Below, in pieces: positions 14,841 through 26,580 of a DNA stretch of 36,925 nt. Each line of letters begins with the position of its first letter. Positions within the stretch are counted from its first letter, which is position 1. The DNA is from Hypsibius dujardini (taxonomy: Eukaryota; Tardigrada; Eutardigrada; Parachela; Hypsibiidae). Under the pieces are notes generated by a model. The model saw only the letters and a list, made by a program, of their open reading frames with translations. It was not told the origin of the DNA and searched no databases. The stretch lies in assembly GCA_001579985.1 (NCBI GenBank), contig LRSR01008131.1:1-36925 (forward strand). Direction: 5' to 3'. The position numbers and the translations under genes were made by a program.

Positions 14841-17800
14841 GAGGGACTGTTCATATTATCAATAAATCAAAACAAACAATCAATCGATCGATTAAGCGAG
14901 CCACCAATCAATCAATCGAACAAGCGAGTCGCCATTCAATCAATCAATCGATCAAGCGAGCCGTCAATCAATCAATCAATCGATCAAGCGAGCCGCTAAT
15001 CAATCAATCAATTGAGGCAATCAGTCAATCAATCGAGTCCACCAAGCAATCTAGCCAGTCAACCAATCAATCGAGCTGATGACTCTTAAGGTGGCAACAC
15101 TGTGTACCTTCAGCTTCACTCTGCGTGAGGCCACGTTTCTTATGCTGCCTCGGCGGCTGCATAAACAGCGGAAAGATCGTTCGCAGTCCGAGAATTTCCA
15201 CAAACTTATTGCACAGCGGAGCACCCTCGTCGTTGCTCAGAGCGAAGTCCAGCACTTTGATGGCACTGTTCCGGGACTGCCGCTTCTCCCTACAAATTAC
15301 AGCACCAATGGTATTAGAGGCAAAAGAAATACAGGCAAAGTCCGGCAGGAAGAAATACGTAGACAACTATTCCCACACGCAGACAGACATTCAGACAAAC
15401 GCATTCAAGGGAAAGACAGACAGACAGGCACCCAGGCACCCAGACAGACAGACAGACAGGCACCCAGACAGATAGACAGGCACCTAGACAGACAGACAGA
15501 GATCCAGGCAGGCAGGCAGGCACCCAGACAGGCAGGCACCCTTACAGACAGGCACCCAGGCAGACAGAGAGGCTGGTTCACCCTCACCTCAACATCAGGT
15601 TCATCAGTTGAAGGCCTTCGCCTTCCAGAAAGAGCTTCCGATTGGCGGAATAGAGCAACGCCGAACAGAGGCAGTTGAATAGGTTCTCCATCATCTCGTA
15701 CTCCTCACCGGTCGGTGGGTCGTGACGCTTGAAAGCCTGTGACATAATAATCGGCAGATTAGATAAACCCTTGAGCGCATCAAGAACTGTACCAGCAATC
15801 AAAATTGAAGGCTCCTGTAAGACAGGCTGTAAGACAGGCTGTCTGCCTGTCTGTCTGCCTGTCTGTCTGTCTATCTGTAAGACATACCGCTAACTGATGC
15901 AGTAGGACGTCCACACCGTCCATCTCGCCGAGCAGCCGACGCGTTTCCACGTTACTCTGCACCAGGATGGAGAGGATTTCGCTGGCGTAGAGCTTGTTGG
16001 CGTCAAACGGCATCTTCACCTATGAATGCCGAGTAAAAGGATGACGATGATCATGTCATTTCCTCAGGGGAAAGTGCGAGGAACCCTAGAAAGCTGGCCA
16101 AACCTTGAGACGCTTCAGGATCCACTTCAACAGACCCAGTTTGGCCACCGCGTCCGAGCTGTCGGGTTTGAATTCCAAAATATTCTCCAAGACACTCAAG
16201 GTGTTATGAACCCCGTCGGCTTCCTCCTTTACGGTTTCATCGAGACGCTCCATGTTCTGTATCAGGCTGGCAACTACCTGCTCCTTTATCTGCAGAAAAC
16301 AGACGCTGTCTGTCTGCCTGTCTGTCTGTCTGTCCGCCTGCCTGTCTGTCTGCCTGCGTGTCTGTCTGTCTGTCTGTCTACTCACCAACACATCGACCAG
16401 TCTGGAGGCGTCCTCGAAGGATTCCGTCAGGGTGTCGACATCCGTCAGCTCCTGGAGCAGATCCACCGTCGCGATCGATATGTCTGAAGAAACAGGCCGC
16501 TGTATGTGCTAGTTACTACCTAAATGCACTGTCGCTGCGGATCGTGTTGGACCGATGGGACTTACCGCTATTCTCGTGGGACAGGAGCTGAATGATGGTG
16601 GAGATGAAATTCATCTGGACGAGGACCGGATAGAGATCCGGCTGCGTGGCCAAAATATGCATCTCCTGAATGGCATCGTTCAACTCAATCTCAGAGTCCA
16701 TAAACCTGTCAAGGTAAAATCGAAAAATAAGCACCAGAAAGACGCAAGAATTCAACATCAAGAAATGGATCCATGATTTGACCATCAATTGATTGATTGA
16801 TTGAACCGCTAAGTTTCTACTAGAAATTTCTGCAGCACGTAAAGGGATTGATTGATTGATTGATTGATCGATTGCTCGATTGATTGATCAGTTGATTGAT
16901 CAGTTGATCGATTGATTGATTGGTTGATTGATCGATTGATTGATTAGTCGATTGATTGATTGATTGATTTTACCAGTCACGCTTCAGTAACATTTTAAAT
17001 GGAAAGATTATTTACTTGGTTGGGTCGTCAGAATATTTGACGCGATGCTCGCGGTTTTTGAGGACTTTTTTGTCGAAGGCGTTGATCAACTTCCTCAAGG
17101 CGGTTTCGTCGAACGGTTCCGCCTGGAAATACAAATTGCCCACTTTTTTTGTTTCCACTCAAATTGAATTAAAAACGGGATATGAAGCTCACGCCAGGTT
17201 CGGATTCCATACGGCGGAGCGCTTCCTGAGTTTCCGCGTCGAAGAAACCAGCCGGGAGTTCTCCGTGGCCGACGCGTTCTTCCCCTGGAAAGACGCCATT
17301 CGGTTTGCGCATCTTCTGCGGGGGCATTCCGTCGGCCGGGTCGCTGTCCGTTGAGCCATTCTGCTGGCGTTTTTTCTGCGAGACCTGCTGCGAGAACGAA
17401 AAAATATGCACCATAACTAATCAATCAATCAATTAAGCGATTGATTTTCATCAATTTAAACACTGACCAATCAATCAATCAACCAATCAATCAAATCGTG
17501 ATCCAACGGGATAGCAATTCCAAGTAAAATTTGCCCACCGATAAATATCGTCAGTCTGTAAACTTTAGGTAGGAAATTTAGAGCCATCATTTAAGATGAT
17601 TTTCATCAAGAATCAGACTGCGCCAAATGAGGCAGCACTTCAAAGCGACCTGAAGATAAAATGCTGGAAATGTGATTCAATCAATCAATCAATCAATCAA
17701 TCGATCAATCAATCAATCACTACAAGAAATACACCAACCGTCGAATTAAACACGTCGAGTTTAGTAAAATAAATTACTTTAAGAATTCCACACTCTGCAG

Positions 17801-17848
17801 ACTTTTCCGCTACCTCACCTTATGCCCCAAAATATCGTGCACATTCAT
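13894..17848 (-). CDS. CTNNBL1: Beta-catenin-like protein 1, 11 exons, complete
   Basis: Nuclear armadillo/HEAT-like repeat protein associated with the Prp19/CDC5L spliceosome complex. Exons in coding order: 17848-17819, 17387-17193, 17122-17016, 16705-16566, 16483-16386, 16289-16104, 16019-15888, 15736-15588, 15289-15108, 14766-14386, 14021-13894. Phases agree and give 575 residues (human 563). Exon 1 encodes only MNVHDILGHK, in place of the human MDVGELLSYQ. A basic stretch (SQKKRQQNG, PPQKMRKPNG) is a likely nuclear signal. Diagnostic blocks are FMDSEIELNDAIQEMH, NMERLDETVKEEADGVHNTL, FDANKLYASEIL, YEMMENLFNCLCSALL, EGEGLQLMNLMLREK and LGLRTIFPLFM. The C terminus (EYLAEISEEKDSDSF) is longer and more diverged than in vertebrates. 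Long introns carry GATT/AATC or TCTG arrays. Head-to-head with ZC3H18. Confidence 0.95.
14057..17720. repeat. Tetranucleotide tracts in CTNNBL1 introns
   Basis: TCTG/CCTG arrays lie at about 14057-14382, 15824-15880 and 16307-16380, and CAGA/CACC arrays at 15378-15572. AATC or GATT arrays lie at about 14812-15075, 16784-16968, 17418-17495 and 17680-17720. Each long intron carries one repeat class. Introns of 70-84 bp carry none, and one of 96 bp (16290-16385) is three quarters TCTG. Confidence 0.95.
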
Positions 17849-19249
17849 GGTGGAAGAAAAGGCAACAAATCCAAAGTGGAAACAGAAATATCCCGTTCGA
17901 AAATACGCAAAATGAACTTTTCAACTGGGATTGTGCGAATTTATCCGTGCGGCGCGCCACAACAAAAATACTGTATGTTATGGTTAGCCGTGCAGGAAAA
18001 AGCCATCGCCGTACGGACCGATACTCGGGACAAAACTCAACACGTGGTTTGTTCAATATGCCTCAGACTGGAGCCAGTCACGTGGTGCTCCGATTTGCGG
18101 GAACGTTGCACAGACACTTCTCGGTGTTCACTTTCATTTTTCGAAAAAAGCTCCACGATTGTTTTTCTTCCTCCCCAGCATCCTTCTCGTGTCACTCAAA
18201 GGTACGACTCCGGTATTTTACGATTTGTCATCAACATCGATCTACGTAGTGACATAAGCCGCGGCAGAGCAGAGTGCTGCTTGCTGTGCGTGCTTTTTGA
18301 AATCGATCGAAACGCTTGTGTCTCTCAGTTAGTATATATACTTCGTCTTTAGTATACTGTGTCTTCGGTAGAGCTTGCACGGCGTTTGTCTATCAGTTAG
18401 TATACTACGTCTTTAGTATACTGTGTCTTCGATATAGCTTGCACGGCGTTTTTTATCCCAATCGTGTATACAGTATTTTCTCTTGATTTCTGGTTGCTGA
18501 TGGGCGAAATTGATCGGCACTACATTCAGCTGCTTGAAAATTTGTAAGACACGGTGTCGAGAGGTGAGAAATTCTCTGGACAATTGATCGGGGAAGATCC
18601 GTTGTCTAGCAATGCGTGCTATGGTTGATTGAAGAATTCCGCTTGATTGATTGGAATGCATTTTTGGCCGTCTACCTCTTCGAGCTGTTTGTTCCCGTGG
18701 GTAGTTTAGCCGTGTTAATTTGATCGATTGCCGTCACGGCGTGAGTAGCATACGGTAGAGCAATCAAGCAGCCGATCCGAAATTTATGAGAGTAGTTATG
18801 AATGGGGACAAGAATACTGCCATTGACGGTTTACATTGGTCGATTGATTGATTGGTTGATTGATTGGATTGTTTATTCAAAACAAAAATACCTAATCTTT
18901 ACTCGCGATTAAAATTGCCGCCCTTGCTTTGGACTTTACTTTGATAGTTTTCTGAGTAATTGCGTTTTAAATATTGTTTTAAATTAGTGGGATTTAGACC
19001 GAAATGCCTGTCGCTTTTTCCCCAGGGAAGAATTTTTCGGTTAAGATAGTCGTGTTGCCTTTGATAGATAGATTGATTGATTGGTTCATTGTTATAAATG
19101 TCGCTGGTTGATTGAAGGGAAAGTGTTGATTGGCCGAAAAGTCGGGCGATCTTTCACGATCTTCTTTGTTTTAGTTGTTTGTGCCGGAGAAACTTCTGAT
19201 ATTGCTTTGGATTTACCGGAAACTGTGAAGGCCACCCGGAAGCTGCGCG
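17849..19249. promoter_or_regulatory. Shared upstream region of CTNNBL1 and ZC3H18
   Basis: 1.4 kb between two divergent start codons, presumed to hold both promoters and 5' UTRs. No TATA box or initiator can be assigned with confidence. It contains a 68-bp direct duplication (18327-18394 and 18395-18461: AGTTAGTATA, CGTCTTTAGTATACTGTG, GAGCTTGCACGGCG) and a short GATT run at about 18838-18870. Confidence 0.5.
18327..18461. repeat. 68-bp direct tandem duplication
   Basis: Two adjacent copies share CTTTAGTATACTGTGTCTTC and GCTTGCACGGCGTTT with few differences, so the duplication is fairly recent. It lies in the divergent intergenic region. Confidence 0.9.
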
Positions 19250-21201
19250 ATGTCGGAGGAAAGAGAAGGTACAATGGGAATTAAATTCCAGTCTGTTTTT
19301 TTTAGAATTTCTTTTTAGAATTTCTTTTTTAGATCTGGCTATGGAGGACAGTCTCCCCGAGCGGGATATTCTCACGCAGGAGGAAGCGAAGGAAGAGGAG
19401 GAGGAGGACGGAACGGCAGCTGATTCGCCCGCGTCGGAGATTCCGGCGGTGGCGGCCAAGAAGAACGGAAAAAACCACTCGGCGTCTGACGAGGAAGGAG
19501 TAAGCGAAAATTCATGATTGATTGATTGATTGACTAAGTACTTGATTGATTGATTGATTACTTGATTGATTGATTGATTGGTTAATTGATTACTCGATTG
19601 ATTGATCAGTTGATTGATTGATTGGTTGATTGATTGATTGGTTGATTGGTTGATTGATTGATTGATTGATCTTGCAGGAAGCCTCTGACGACGGTGAGAT
19701 CAAGGATGAAAACGGTAAAGCCGATTCCGGCGAAGAGGGCGAACTCGAGGACGGCGAAGTGGACGAGGACGAGGACGGTGAGCGGAAAAGTAAGGATCAA
19801 TTGTGCAAGTACTTCTACAAGGGCCAGTGCACGTGGGGCGGCCAGTGCCGCTTCATCCATCCGGGATATGTTGATAAGGGCGACTACAATATGTTCGCCG
19901 GGAGTAAACCCAAGCCAGCGCCCTCTGCCGAGCCTCCGGTCAAGCCAGCGCCCCCTGCAGAGGCACCGCGTCCGCGGAGTCCGCCTCCGCCGAGGATGAA
20001 CTCACTTCTCGGGCATCCGCCGGCGGCGCTGCTGCGGCTGCCGATCATCCCGCCGGACTTTTTCCCCCCGATTCCGGAGCCGCCGCGGCGGGAGACCATG
20101 TGGGAGAAGGGGGTCAAGCAGGCGCGGCATCTGGCCCAGGCGGCGGCCAAGAAACGCGACGCCATGGAGGACAAGATGCACGGACTGGCGGATCGCTTCG
20201 ACCCGCAATTCGAGTGAGTTCCTTCCTCCCAATCAGAGTGGGGATTTTTTTTTAAAATAACCTGTCCACTTATCGTGATTTGGTTTCGCGGTCTCGGGCT
20301 GGAAATCACATCCGCGGTTTCAGGAAAAGAAATAAGGAAGAAAATTAATCCCGCATAACTTTGTTGCTGTGACCCGGGGCTTGATTGATTGATTCATCAG
20401 CTACTATTCCGAAGTTTCAAATTTTTTTATCCCAATCAGTTAAAAAAACGTTTGATTCCAAGATTTTTAATCCCTTTCCGATTCAAATTCGATTTGAAAT
20501 CGATTGACGTCAGCGGAATCTTATTTCGGATGCCAGGGGGCGGAGCTACGGGCTAGTTTCAGTCTAGGCTTCCGAGTGATATTGCAGAAATGACCCATAG
20601 CTCCGCCCACTGGCATTCACCCAAGATTCTGCTGATGTCAATCGATTTCAAATCGAATTTGAAGTGGAAAGGGATGAAAATTTTTGGAATCAAAGCTTTG
20701 GAAGTTTTTCAAGTGTTTGTGATCGAAACAATTGAAACTTCGGAAATTTGGCTGATGAATCAATCAATCAAGCCCCGAGCCACAGCACGAAGTGGTCCCT
20801 ATTGCAAGTCGTGCCTGTAATTTGTTCACTTATTTTCGCAGCGAAACGGCGCGCTTCCCTCCGATCAGGCACATTAATCACGCTAACAATGGATTCATCC
20901 CGGATGAACCGCCGTTTCCCTTTAACCCCATGGAGCAGCGCCGTACGTTTCCCGTCTTCTCCGTTCGCAATCCAGCTGAATTTGAGCAAGTGGCCATGTC
21001 GCGCGAACGGGAAATGAGGCGACAGAAGAATTTTATGGAACAACAACAGCAATTGCAGTGAGTCGTAAAGCAGACACAGACAGACAGACAGACAGACAGG
21101 CAGACAGGCAGACAGACAGACGGTCAGACAGACAGACATACATACAGACATACAGACAGACAGACAGACAGGTAGACAGACAGACAGACAGACAGACAGG
21201 T

Positions 21202-21243
<42 letters not shown>

Positions 21244-23033
21244 CACTGGTAGGGTAGGCAGTCAACGGTTGCTCGGGTTGAAATGATTATCCTGTATGAT
21301 TGTTCCAACTGCAGGTTTGCAAGGATTAATGAACAGCAGAATAGAAACGTTAACAACAGCAACAATAGCTTTGACCGTCGAAGGAGCCCACCGCCGAACG
21401 ATCTTCGTCGTAGCCTCAACGATGCCCGGAGCAGTCAGCGGAGTCAACGGCCGGCTGATGAGTGGCAGGATCCGTGGATGCGGTCTCGTTCTCCCATTCG
21501 TGGCAATAACAACAATAACAATCCTCGATCGTCTGACCGATGGGTTCGCAAATCCATTTCCCCACGCGGCTCCCGTTCCCCAAAGTCGCGCTCCAGATCT
21601 GTTAGTAAAATTTCACGAACCTCAAGGTACGGAAAATACTGAGTCCCTTTGCTCATTTTATCGGGTCTTTATATCTTGTCTGCCTGCCTGAATCTGTCTG
21701 TTTGTCTGTGTCTGTATGTTGGAGTGTGTTCTTCTTGCCTGCCTGCTTGTCTGTCTGCCTGCCTGAATCTGTCTGTTTGTCTGTGTCTGTATGTTGGAGT
21801 GTGTTCTTCCTGACTGCCTGTCTGTCTGTCTGCCTGTCTGTCTGTTTATCTGAATGACTGACTGTCCGGCTGACTGGTAGCCAGACTTCTTTCTGGCCCA
21901 TTTGGTGTCTTAGCCGGTGATTGGTTGTCTGTCTGACTTATTGGCTGGCTGATTGTCTTAGCCGGTGTCTCTCGCCAAACATCGTACTTTGAACTTTTCG
22001 GTCGCAGTGTTGGATGTTTCAGTTATTACTACTTTCTCTAGGATATCGGAAGTGAGTCAGCCGAGGAAGCGAAGCTCGCGTAGATCCAGTCGCTCTCCTG
22101 TTCAGCGTCCTCAGTCGAACCGTTTGCCATCCGGCAGCCCAATCAGTTCCAACCGCAGTCCATCGCGCGGCGGCTCCAGGTCACCCTCCCCGGCACTGTT
22201 GCCGCGACAGGAGCGGTCCAGTCCTGTCAGCAGCAGAGCTGCATCGGTATGTCCTAGCGAAGCTATCAGCAGTGCTGCCTGTCTGTTTCTCTGTCTGTCT
22301 GTCTATCTGTCTGACTGTCTGTCTTTCTGTCTGACTGTCTGGATATCCGTCTGTCTGTCTGTATATCCGTCTGTCTGACTGACTGTCTGTCTATCTATCG
22401 GTCTATCTTTCTGTCGGGTTGTCTGTTCTGAATGATTGTCTGTCTATCTGCGTTTTGTTGAAACAGGATCGGCGAAGGAAGTTTTCAGGCGGTGGCAATT
22501 CTTCCCACCACAGCGAGACTCACCAGTCGTCGAAGCGGGTGGATCGTGAGGGTTCCCCCATATCGAGTGCATCCTCTGGCAGGGGAGACCGTGACGACGA
22601 TGAGGACGGTCCTCGGACACCTCCGCCGGACGATCAGGATGAAGATTCAACGGCCGATGAAAGCCGCGGTATGTGTTATCTCTATTACTCTCTTTATTGT
22701 GGGTTTTTAAAAGGAATCCTCTCTAATGCTACTCTGTTCTGCTCCAGAGAGTTACGGTCAAGGGCAGAAACGTCGCCTGCACTCTGGCTCGCCTATCTCA
22801 CCCGAGCACAGTGATGACAATATGCGGCGGAGTGCCTCTCCCGCGGAGCCTGCGATGGATGAGCCACGCTCGAAGCGATTAAAGAAGACCCACAAGCCGG
22901 TTAAGATGATGTTGAATTTGAAGGTACAGTTAGACCGGCAGAAACACAGACAGACAGACAGACAGACAGGCAGACAGGCAGCCAGGCAGCCAGACAGGCA
23001 GCCAGGCAGGCAGCCAGACAGGCAGCCAGACAA

Positions 23034-23073
<40 letters not shown>

Positions 23074-23542
23074 GCAGACAGACAGACAGACAGGCAGGCA
23101 GGCAGGCAGGCAGTCCTCGTTTTAAAGCTTCTCTACATTGTTACAGACCGATCGACGAAACGCTCTCTCGGCACTCGGAGCGGATGGCGATGATGACGAG
23201 GAAAACGTCGAACTCAGTGGCTCCATTGAACCTGAATTGCCGACCACGTTAAAACGTCAGTTTTCATGTTCCAACTGCAAAAGTTTTTTTGGGAGTTTCC
23301 TAGTCTGTACTCATTTTCTCCCTTTCCCCTTCCCTGCTGCAGATTCGTCTAGTGTTGATCTCGATCGGTCGAGTCCCCTGTCGGATGAGGGCTCCTCGCC
23401 GCACCGCAGTGCCGCCGCCGCGGGCTCTAACAACCCTCCCGACTCCTCGGACAAGCAGGCCAAGCGGATTGAGCTGCTTGCCCAGCTGCGTGCCGTCGAG
23501 GAAGCGATCGCGCGGAAGAAGGCCACCAAGACTGGCGACTAA
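19250..23542 (+). CDS. ZC3H18: CCCH zinc-finger protein ZC3H18, 10 exons, complete
   Basis: Nuclear adaptor that in vertebrates links the cap-binding complex with the NEXT/exosome RNA decay machinery. Exons: 19250-19268, 19333-19499, 19678-20213, 20842-21057, 21315-21626, 22042-22246, 22467-22668, 22748-22923, 23147-23255, 23343-23542. Phases agree and give 713 residues (human about 950). I chose the ATG at 19250 because its tiny exon (MSEERE) splices in frame to the acidic exon; an ATG at 19341 is the alternative. The acidic N region (DGEIKDENGKADSGEEGELE) is followed by one CCCH finger, LCKYFYKGQCTWGGQCRFIH (C-x7-C-x5-C-x3-H). Pro-rich, arginine-rich and RS-type stretches (SPRGSRSPKSRSRS) follow. 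The C terminus RIELLAQLRAVEEAIARKKA matches the conserved ZC3H18 end. Introns carry CAGA/TCTG or GATT arrays and a foldback element. Confidence 0.93.
19515..19672. repeat. GATT array in ZC3H18 intron 2
   Basis: Impure (TGAT)n/(TTGA)n run filling nearly the whole 178-bp intron up to the CTTGCAG acceptor, which leaves almost no normal pyrimidine tract. Confidence 0.95.
20365..20787. mobile_element. Foldback element with ~175-bp arms in ZC3H18 intron
   Basis: The left arm (20365-20557) contains GGGGCTTGATTGATTGATTC, CCGAAGTTTCAA, TTTGATTCCAA, ATCCCTTTCC and AATTCGATTTGAAATCGATT. The right arm (20598-20787) is its imperfect reverse complement, also ending in the GATT run and GGGGC. The loop is about 40 bp. 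The middle of the arms contains GGGCGGAGCT. No protein is encoded, and no clear target-site duplication was found. Confidence 0.8.
21068..23112. repeat. TCTG/CAGA tracts in ZC3H18 introns
   Basis: CAGA arrays lie at about 21068-21242 and 22936-23112, and TCTG arrays at about 21676-21860 and 22278-22450. The 21676-21860 array contains a ~75-bp duplicated unit (CCTGAATCTGTCTGTTTGTC ... TGTATGTTGGAGTGTGTTCTT). The 79-bp and 87-bp introns lack arrays. Confidence 0.95.
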
Positions 23543-23637
23543 CACTTCCTCTCCCTCTATTCACCCTCTCCTGCTTATATCTTATTCTCCTCACCTCCTC
23601 CCAATCCCTTTTTGTCTCCATTCATTCTCGTGTCTGG

Positions 23638-23800
23638 GTCGTGTCTCAGTCGTGTCTGAGACGTGTCTGAGACGTGTCTGAGACGTGTCTGAGACGTGTC
23701 TGAGACATGTCTGAGACGTCTGAGACGTGTCTGAGACGTGTCTGAGTCGTGTCTGGGTCGTGTCTCAGTCGTGTCTGAGACGTGTCTGAGTCGTGTCTGA
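23638..23800. repeat. 11-bp minisatellite in ZC3H18 3' UTR
   Basis: Tandem GACGTGTCTGA units with GGTCGTGTCTC variants, starting about 95 bp after the stop codon. If transcribed, it gives a repetitive 3' UTR. Confidence 0.9.
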
Positions 23801-23929
23801 TTGTTGTTTCTATTTGTTAAAATGATCGGGCGTCGTGGCGTGTTTCTCTCTCGTGTCTGGAAGATTCGGCAAGCTTAATTCTGTCTGCGGAATGTTTGCA
23901 ACAATTCATCTGATGAGGTTTTTCGTTTA

Positions 23930-23935
23930 AATAAA
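23930..23935 (+). terminator. Polyadenylation signal AATAAA for ZC3H18
   Basis: An AATAAA 388 bp after the ZC3H18 stop is the first canonical signal downstream. It lies only 67 bp from the stop codon of the convergent gene, so the 3' UTRs of the two genes probably overlap. Confidence 0.65.
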
Positions 23936-24001
23936 CTGATTTGGAACGCCACATGAAAAGAAAAGCAACCTCTGGCGCAGCGGTTGTCGCAATTTTAGCC
24001 G

Positions 24002-26223
24002 CTAGAGCTCTTCCTCCATGTGATCATTCCTCGGAAGAGATGTCGCAACTGGAGACGACGGAGGTGCGCGAGCCGATCGAAGAGACTGCCAAACCAGGTG
24101 GTCTTCCTCCTCCGTCTCATCCGTAGTTGCAGGTCTTTGACGCTGGCGGCGCTGAGGTTGGAGGGAGACGTTGACGTCCGAGAGAAAGATGCCTTGTCTG
24201 AAGGTTGGATTGTTCGTCGTGGAGGTTAGATTGCTTTCTCGCTCGTTGACGTGAACGGTTGGAGCAGCAACGGCACGATTTCCCTGACGGAACGTCGAGT
24301 TGGTGAAGATGGTCTCGAAACTGTCCACGGGAAGCAGTACGCGTCGGCGATCGACCTGAACAGTGTTGGCGTTACGGTCGGCCATTTGGAGTAGTCGCAT
24401 GCGGAGAATAATGGGTTCCACGTCGGCGGCAACGCTGGATGTGACGCTCATGATTGGCACTGCTGTCGAGGGATTTTCTGTTGCCTCGTCGTTCCAATCG
24501 ATCTCCATGTCATCGCCCTCTTCGTGGCTGTAAATGAAAAGACAGAGTTTGTTTCAGGCACTATCCGTTGTTGCCTTATCTCCAAGTCTGGTGAAGCCGT
24601 TATGTCTGTGTCTGTGTCTGTGTCTGTGTCTGTGTCTGTGTCTGTGTCTGTGTCTGTGTCTGTATCTGTGTCTGTGTCCGTGTCTGTCTGTGTCTATGTC
24701 TATGTCTATGTCTGTGTCTGTGTCTGTGTCTGTGTCTGCGTTTGTGTCTGTGTCTGTGTCTGTGTCTGTGCTTCATGTCTGTGTCTGTGTCTGTGCCTGT
24801 ATTCAGAACTAGTACGTACGCGTGTTCGTCTTCATTTTCGTCATCCACATCGCCGTCTGTCCCGCTTGCTTCATCCGCTTCTGGCTCGAAATCCTCCAGA
24901 GCGTCCAGCTCGGTTAAATCCGTCATTGTTGTGTCCTCGCCAAACCGTGCCGTGGTAGGCGACCTGACAGTTAGCACTCCTCCATCTGCTCCTGCTAGCT
25001 GTTCCGGTCCCGCTATCGCCCTTCGAAAATCCCGCATGGCGTCCCGCAGACGGCGCAGAAACCGCCGCGCGTCTCGTCGCGACCGGAACTCGTCAAACTC
25101 CGCGTCATACCGCGGCTCGTCCGGCATGTAATACGGCGTCTTCTTATCCGCCCTTACCATTTGCGTGATGCTCAACGATTTTGTCTGACGGAGCCGTGAA
25201 CGGTCTGTTCTCCGCGGACTAGCGAGGTCCTCGTACTCTCTACACCGCAACAGCTTTTTAGGAGAGACTTGCGTGACTCTGGAACTGGTTTTTGGTTGGA
25301 CTGGAAGTTCTGCCTGAAGTCGCGACTGAACGTGCAGTTGATTCCAAACGTGTTCAACAGGCATGTTATGCCGTTTTATCCACCGCATAACCTAATAAGT
25401 TAGTGTTACTTAAATACAAAAACGTGTTTTCTCAAGCTTGTGACCAAGTTTTCAGTCAGCTAAAGTTTGGGAGGGATTTCTGTTAAAGTGACTTTTCAAA
25501 TCCGATTTCTGTGTTCATGATTAACACAACACGCACCTTCTTCACCACGCTTGCAGAATTATATTTCGGGCAAGCCAGTGCTCGGAGCACGATCAACTCC
25601 TTGACGGCCACAGAGAAGAAGGCCACGAAAAAGTCCATTTGCTTCTGCTGGAGCGTTTTCCTCCGCGTGCGACGCATCAAAGAGCGATCGAGTCGTGGAA
25701 CGTGCACCAACACCAAAAACGGTCCCGGACACTCGAGCTGTGAGCAATACTGTCGGAGAACCATTTGCGCTGGCCCGGTCAAGTCAGCCAGGCTGTTGAT
25801 GATGAGCAGCGAGGCTGTGGCTCGATCCATTCCGGGAGTGAAGGCTCTTGTCTGAATAGAAAGGTCACAGAGATTGGTCAGACGGAGGTGGTTGAAACCC
25901 CAACTGGCGTGGAAGTCTTTCAAGAAGGCGTGCAGCATAAACAACGAGAAGGCCTCGGTCGTGGAGGCGGGGCTTGCGACGTAGAGGATGTGCAGGCAGG
26001 AATGGCGGAAGGAGGCTTGAATTCGGGTTGAATTGGTGTGGGTTACAGCTGATTCCTGAATAGAAATTGAAGGCAATAGAAAGTATTGAAATTAAGGGAA
26101 GATTAGATGTGCCTTTAACTATAGACCTTTTCTTACCTCTCGGATGGGTGGTGGGGGTACGGGTGCTGGCTCAATCTTTGGTGCTATCCGAAGTCGGTGG
26201 CCCCAAGGGAAAACTGATAGCAT
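24002..26223 (-). CDS. Unrecognised 567-residue protein, 4 exons
   Basis: Exons in coding order 26223-26137, 26055-25537, 25391-24820 and 24527-24002 join in phase with GT-AG introns (81, 145 and 292 bp) to give 567 residues. I do not recognise the family. The N terminus (MLSVFPWGHRLRIAPK) is followed by a Pro-rich linker (PAPVPPPPIRE). Next comes a compact, mixed hydrophobic domain of about 170 residues (CLHILYVASPASTTEAFSLF; ATASLLIINSLADLTG; PFLVLVHVPRLDR) whose alternating strands recall an alpha/beta fold. Then follows an Arg/Asp-rich region (RSRRDARRFLRRLRDAMRDF) and a strongly acidic stretch (GDVDDENEDEHAHEEGDDME). The C-terminal region is polar and Arg/Gln-rich. The acidic and basic tracts suggest a nuclear or nucleic-acid-associated protein; this is inference. 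It is tail-to-tail with ZC3H18. The third intron holds a GTGTCT array. Confidence 0.75.
24600..24798. repeat. GTGTCT hexanucleotide array, intronic
   Basis: Nearly pure (TGTGTC)n with TATGTC variants, within the third intron of the unrecognised gene. The neighbouring genes mainly carry tetranucleotide arrays. Confidence 0.97.
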
Positions 26224-26381
26224 GACTCGTCATTTGGGCGCATAGTTTGGGAAGAGATTAGGGCGTTGTTGTCGTCTCGCATCGTAGCGTGTTTTTTGTT
26301 CTCTGCTTTATTCACGTACAGCAATGGAGTTTTCATGCACACGTGGATGGCCAGGTTGCCATGCACGGAGCTCGCTAATCG

Positions 26382-26435
26382 CATTGTCGCGCAGGTGACA
26401 ATGGGTGTCATTGTCGCGCAGGTGACAATGGGTGT
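26382..26435. repeat. Two 27-bp tandem units, each a small palindrome
   Basis: CATTGTCGCGCAGGTGACAA followed by TGGGTGT occurs twice with no difference. Within each unit CATTGTC and GACAATG pair as an inverted repeat. It lies about 160 bp upstream of the unrecognised gene's start codon and could be a regulatory site or a recent slippage product. Confidence 0.9.
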
Positions 26436-26580
26436 CCCCACAACTATCAAATGTAACCGTTTCAGGGGTGGCGGGAACCGTGGTGCCGTTGAAGAAGAAT
26501 GGGAAAAAAGCCGTCAAATGAGTGACTACACAGTTACGAAATGTCAGTTACACGTTACTCGCAGTGGTAGCGCAGCGAAC

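Noticed and set aside
18413-18661. Minus-strand frame of 82 codons between CTNNBL1 and ZC3H18
   Set aside because: It overlaps the 68-bp duplication, has no similarity to known proteins and no supporting splice sites.
19081-19284. 67-codon open frame upstream of ZC3H18
   Set aside because: It overlaps the 5' exon in another frame and resembles nothing. The in-frame short exon at 19250-19268 explains the site better.
24524-24958. Open frame SVSVSVSV on the plus strand
   Set aside because: It translates the GTGTCT array in an intron and then runs antisense to a validated exon.
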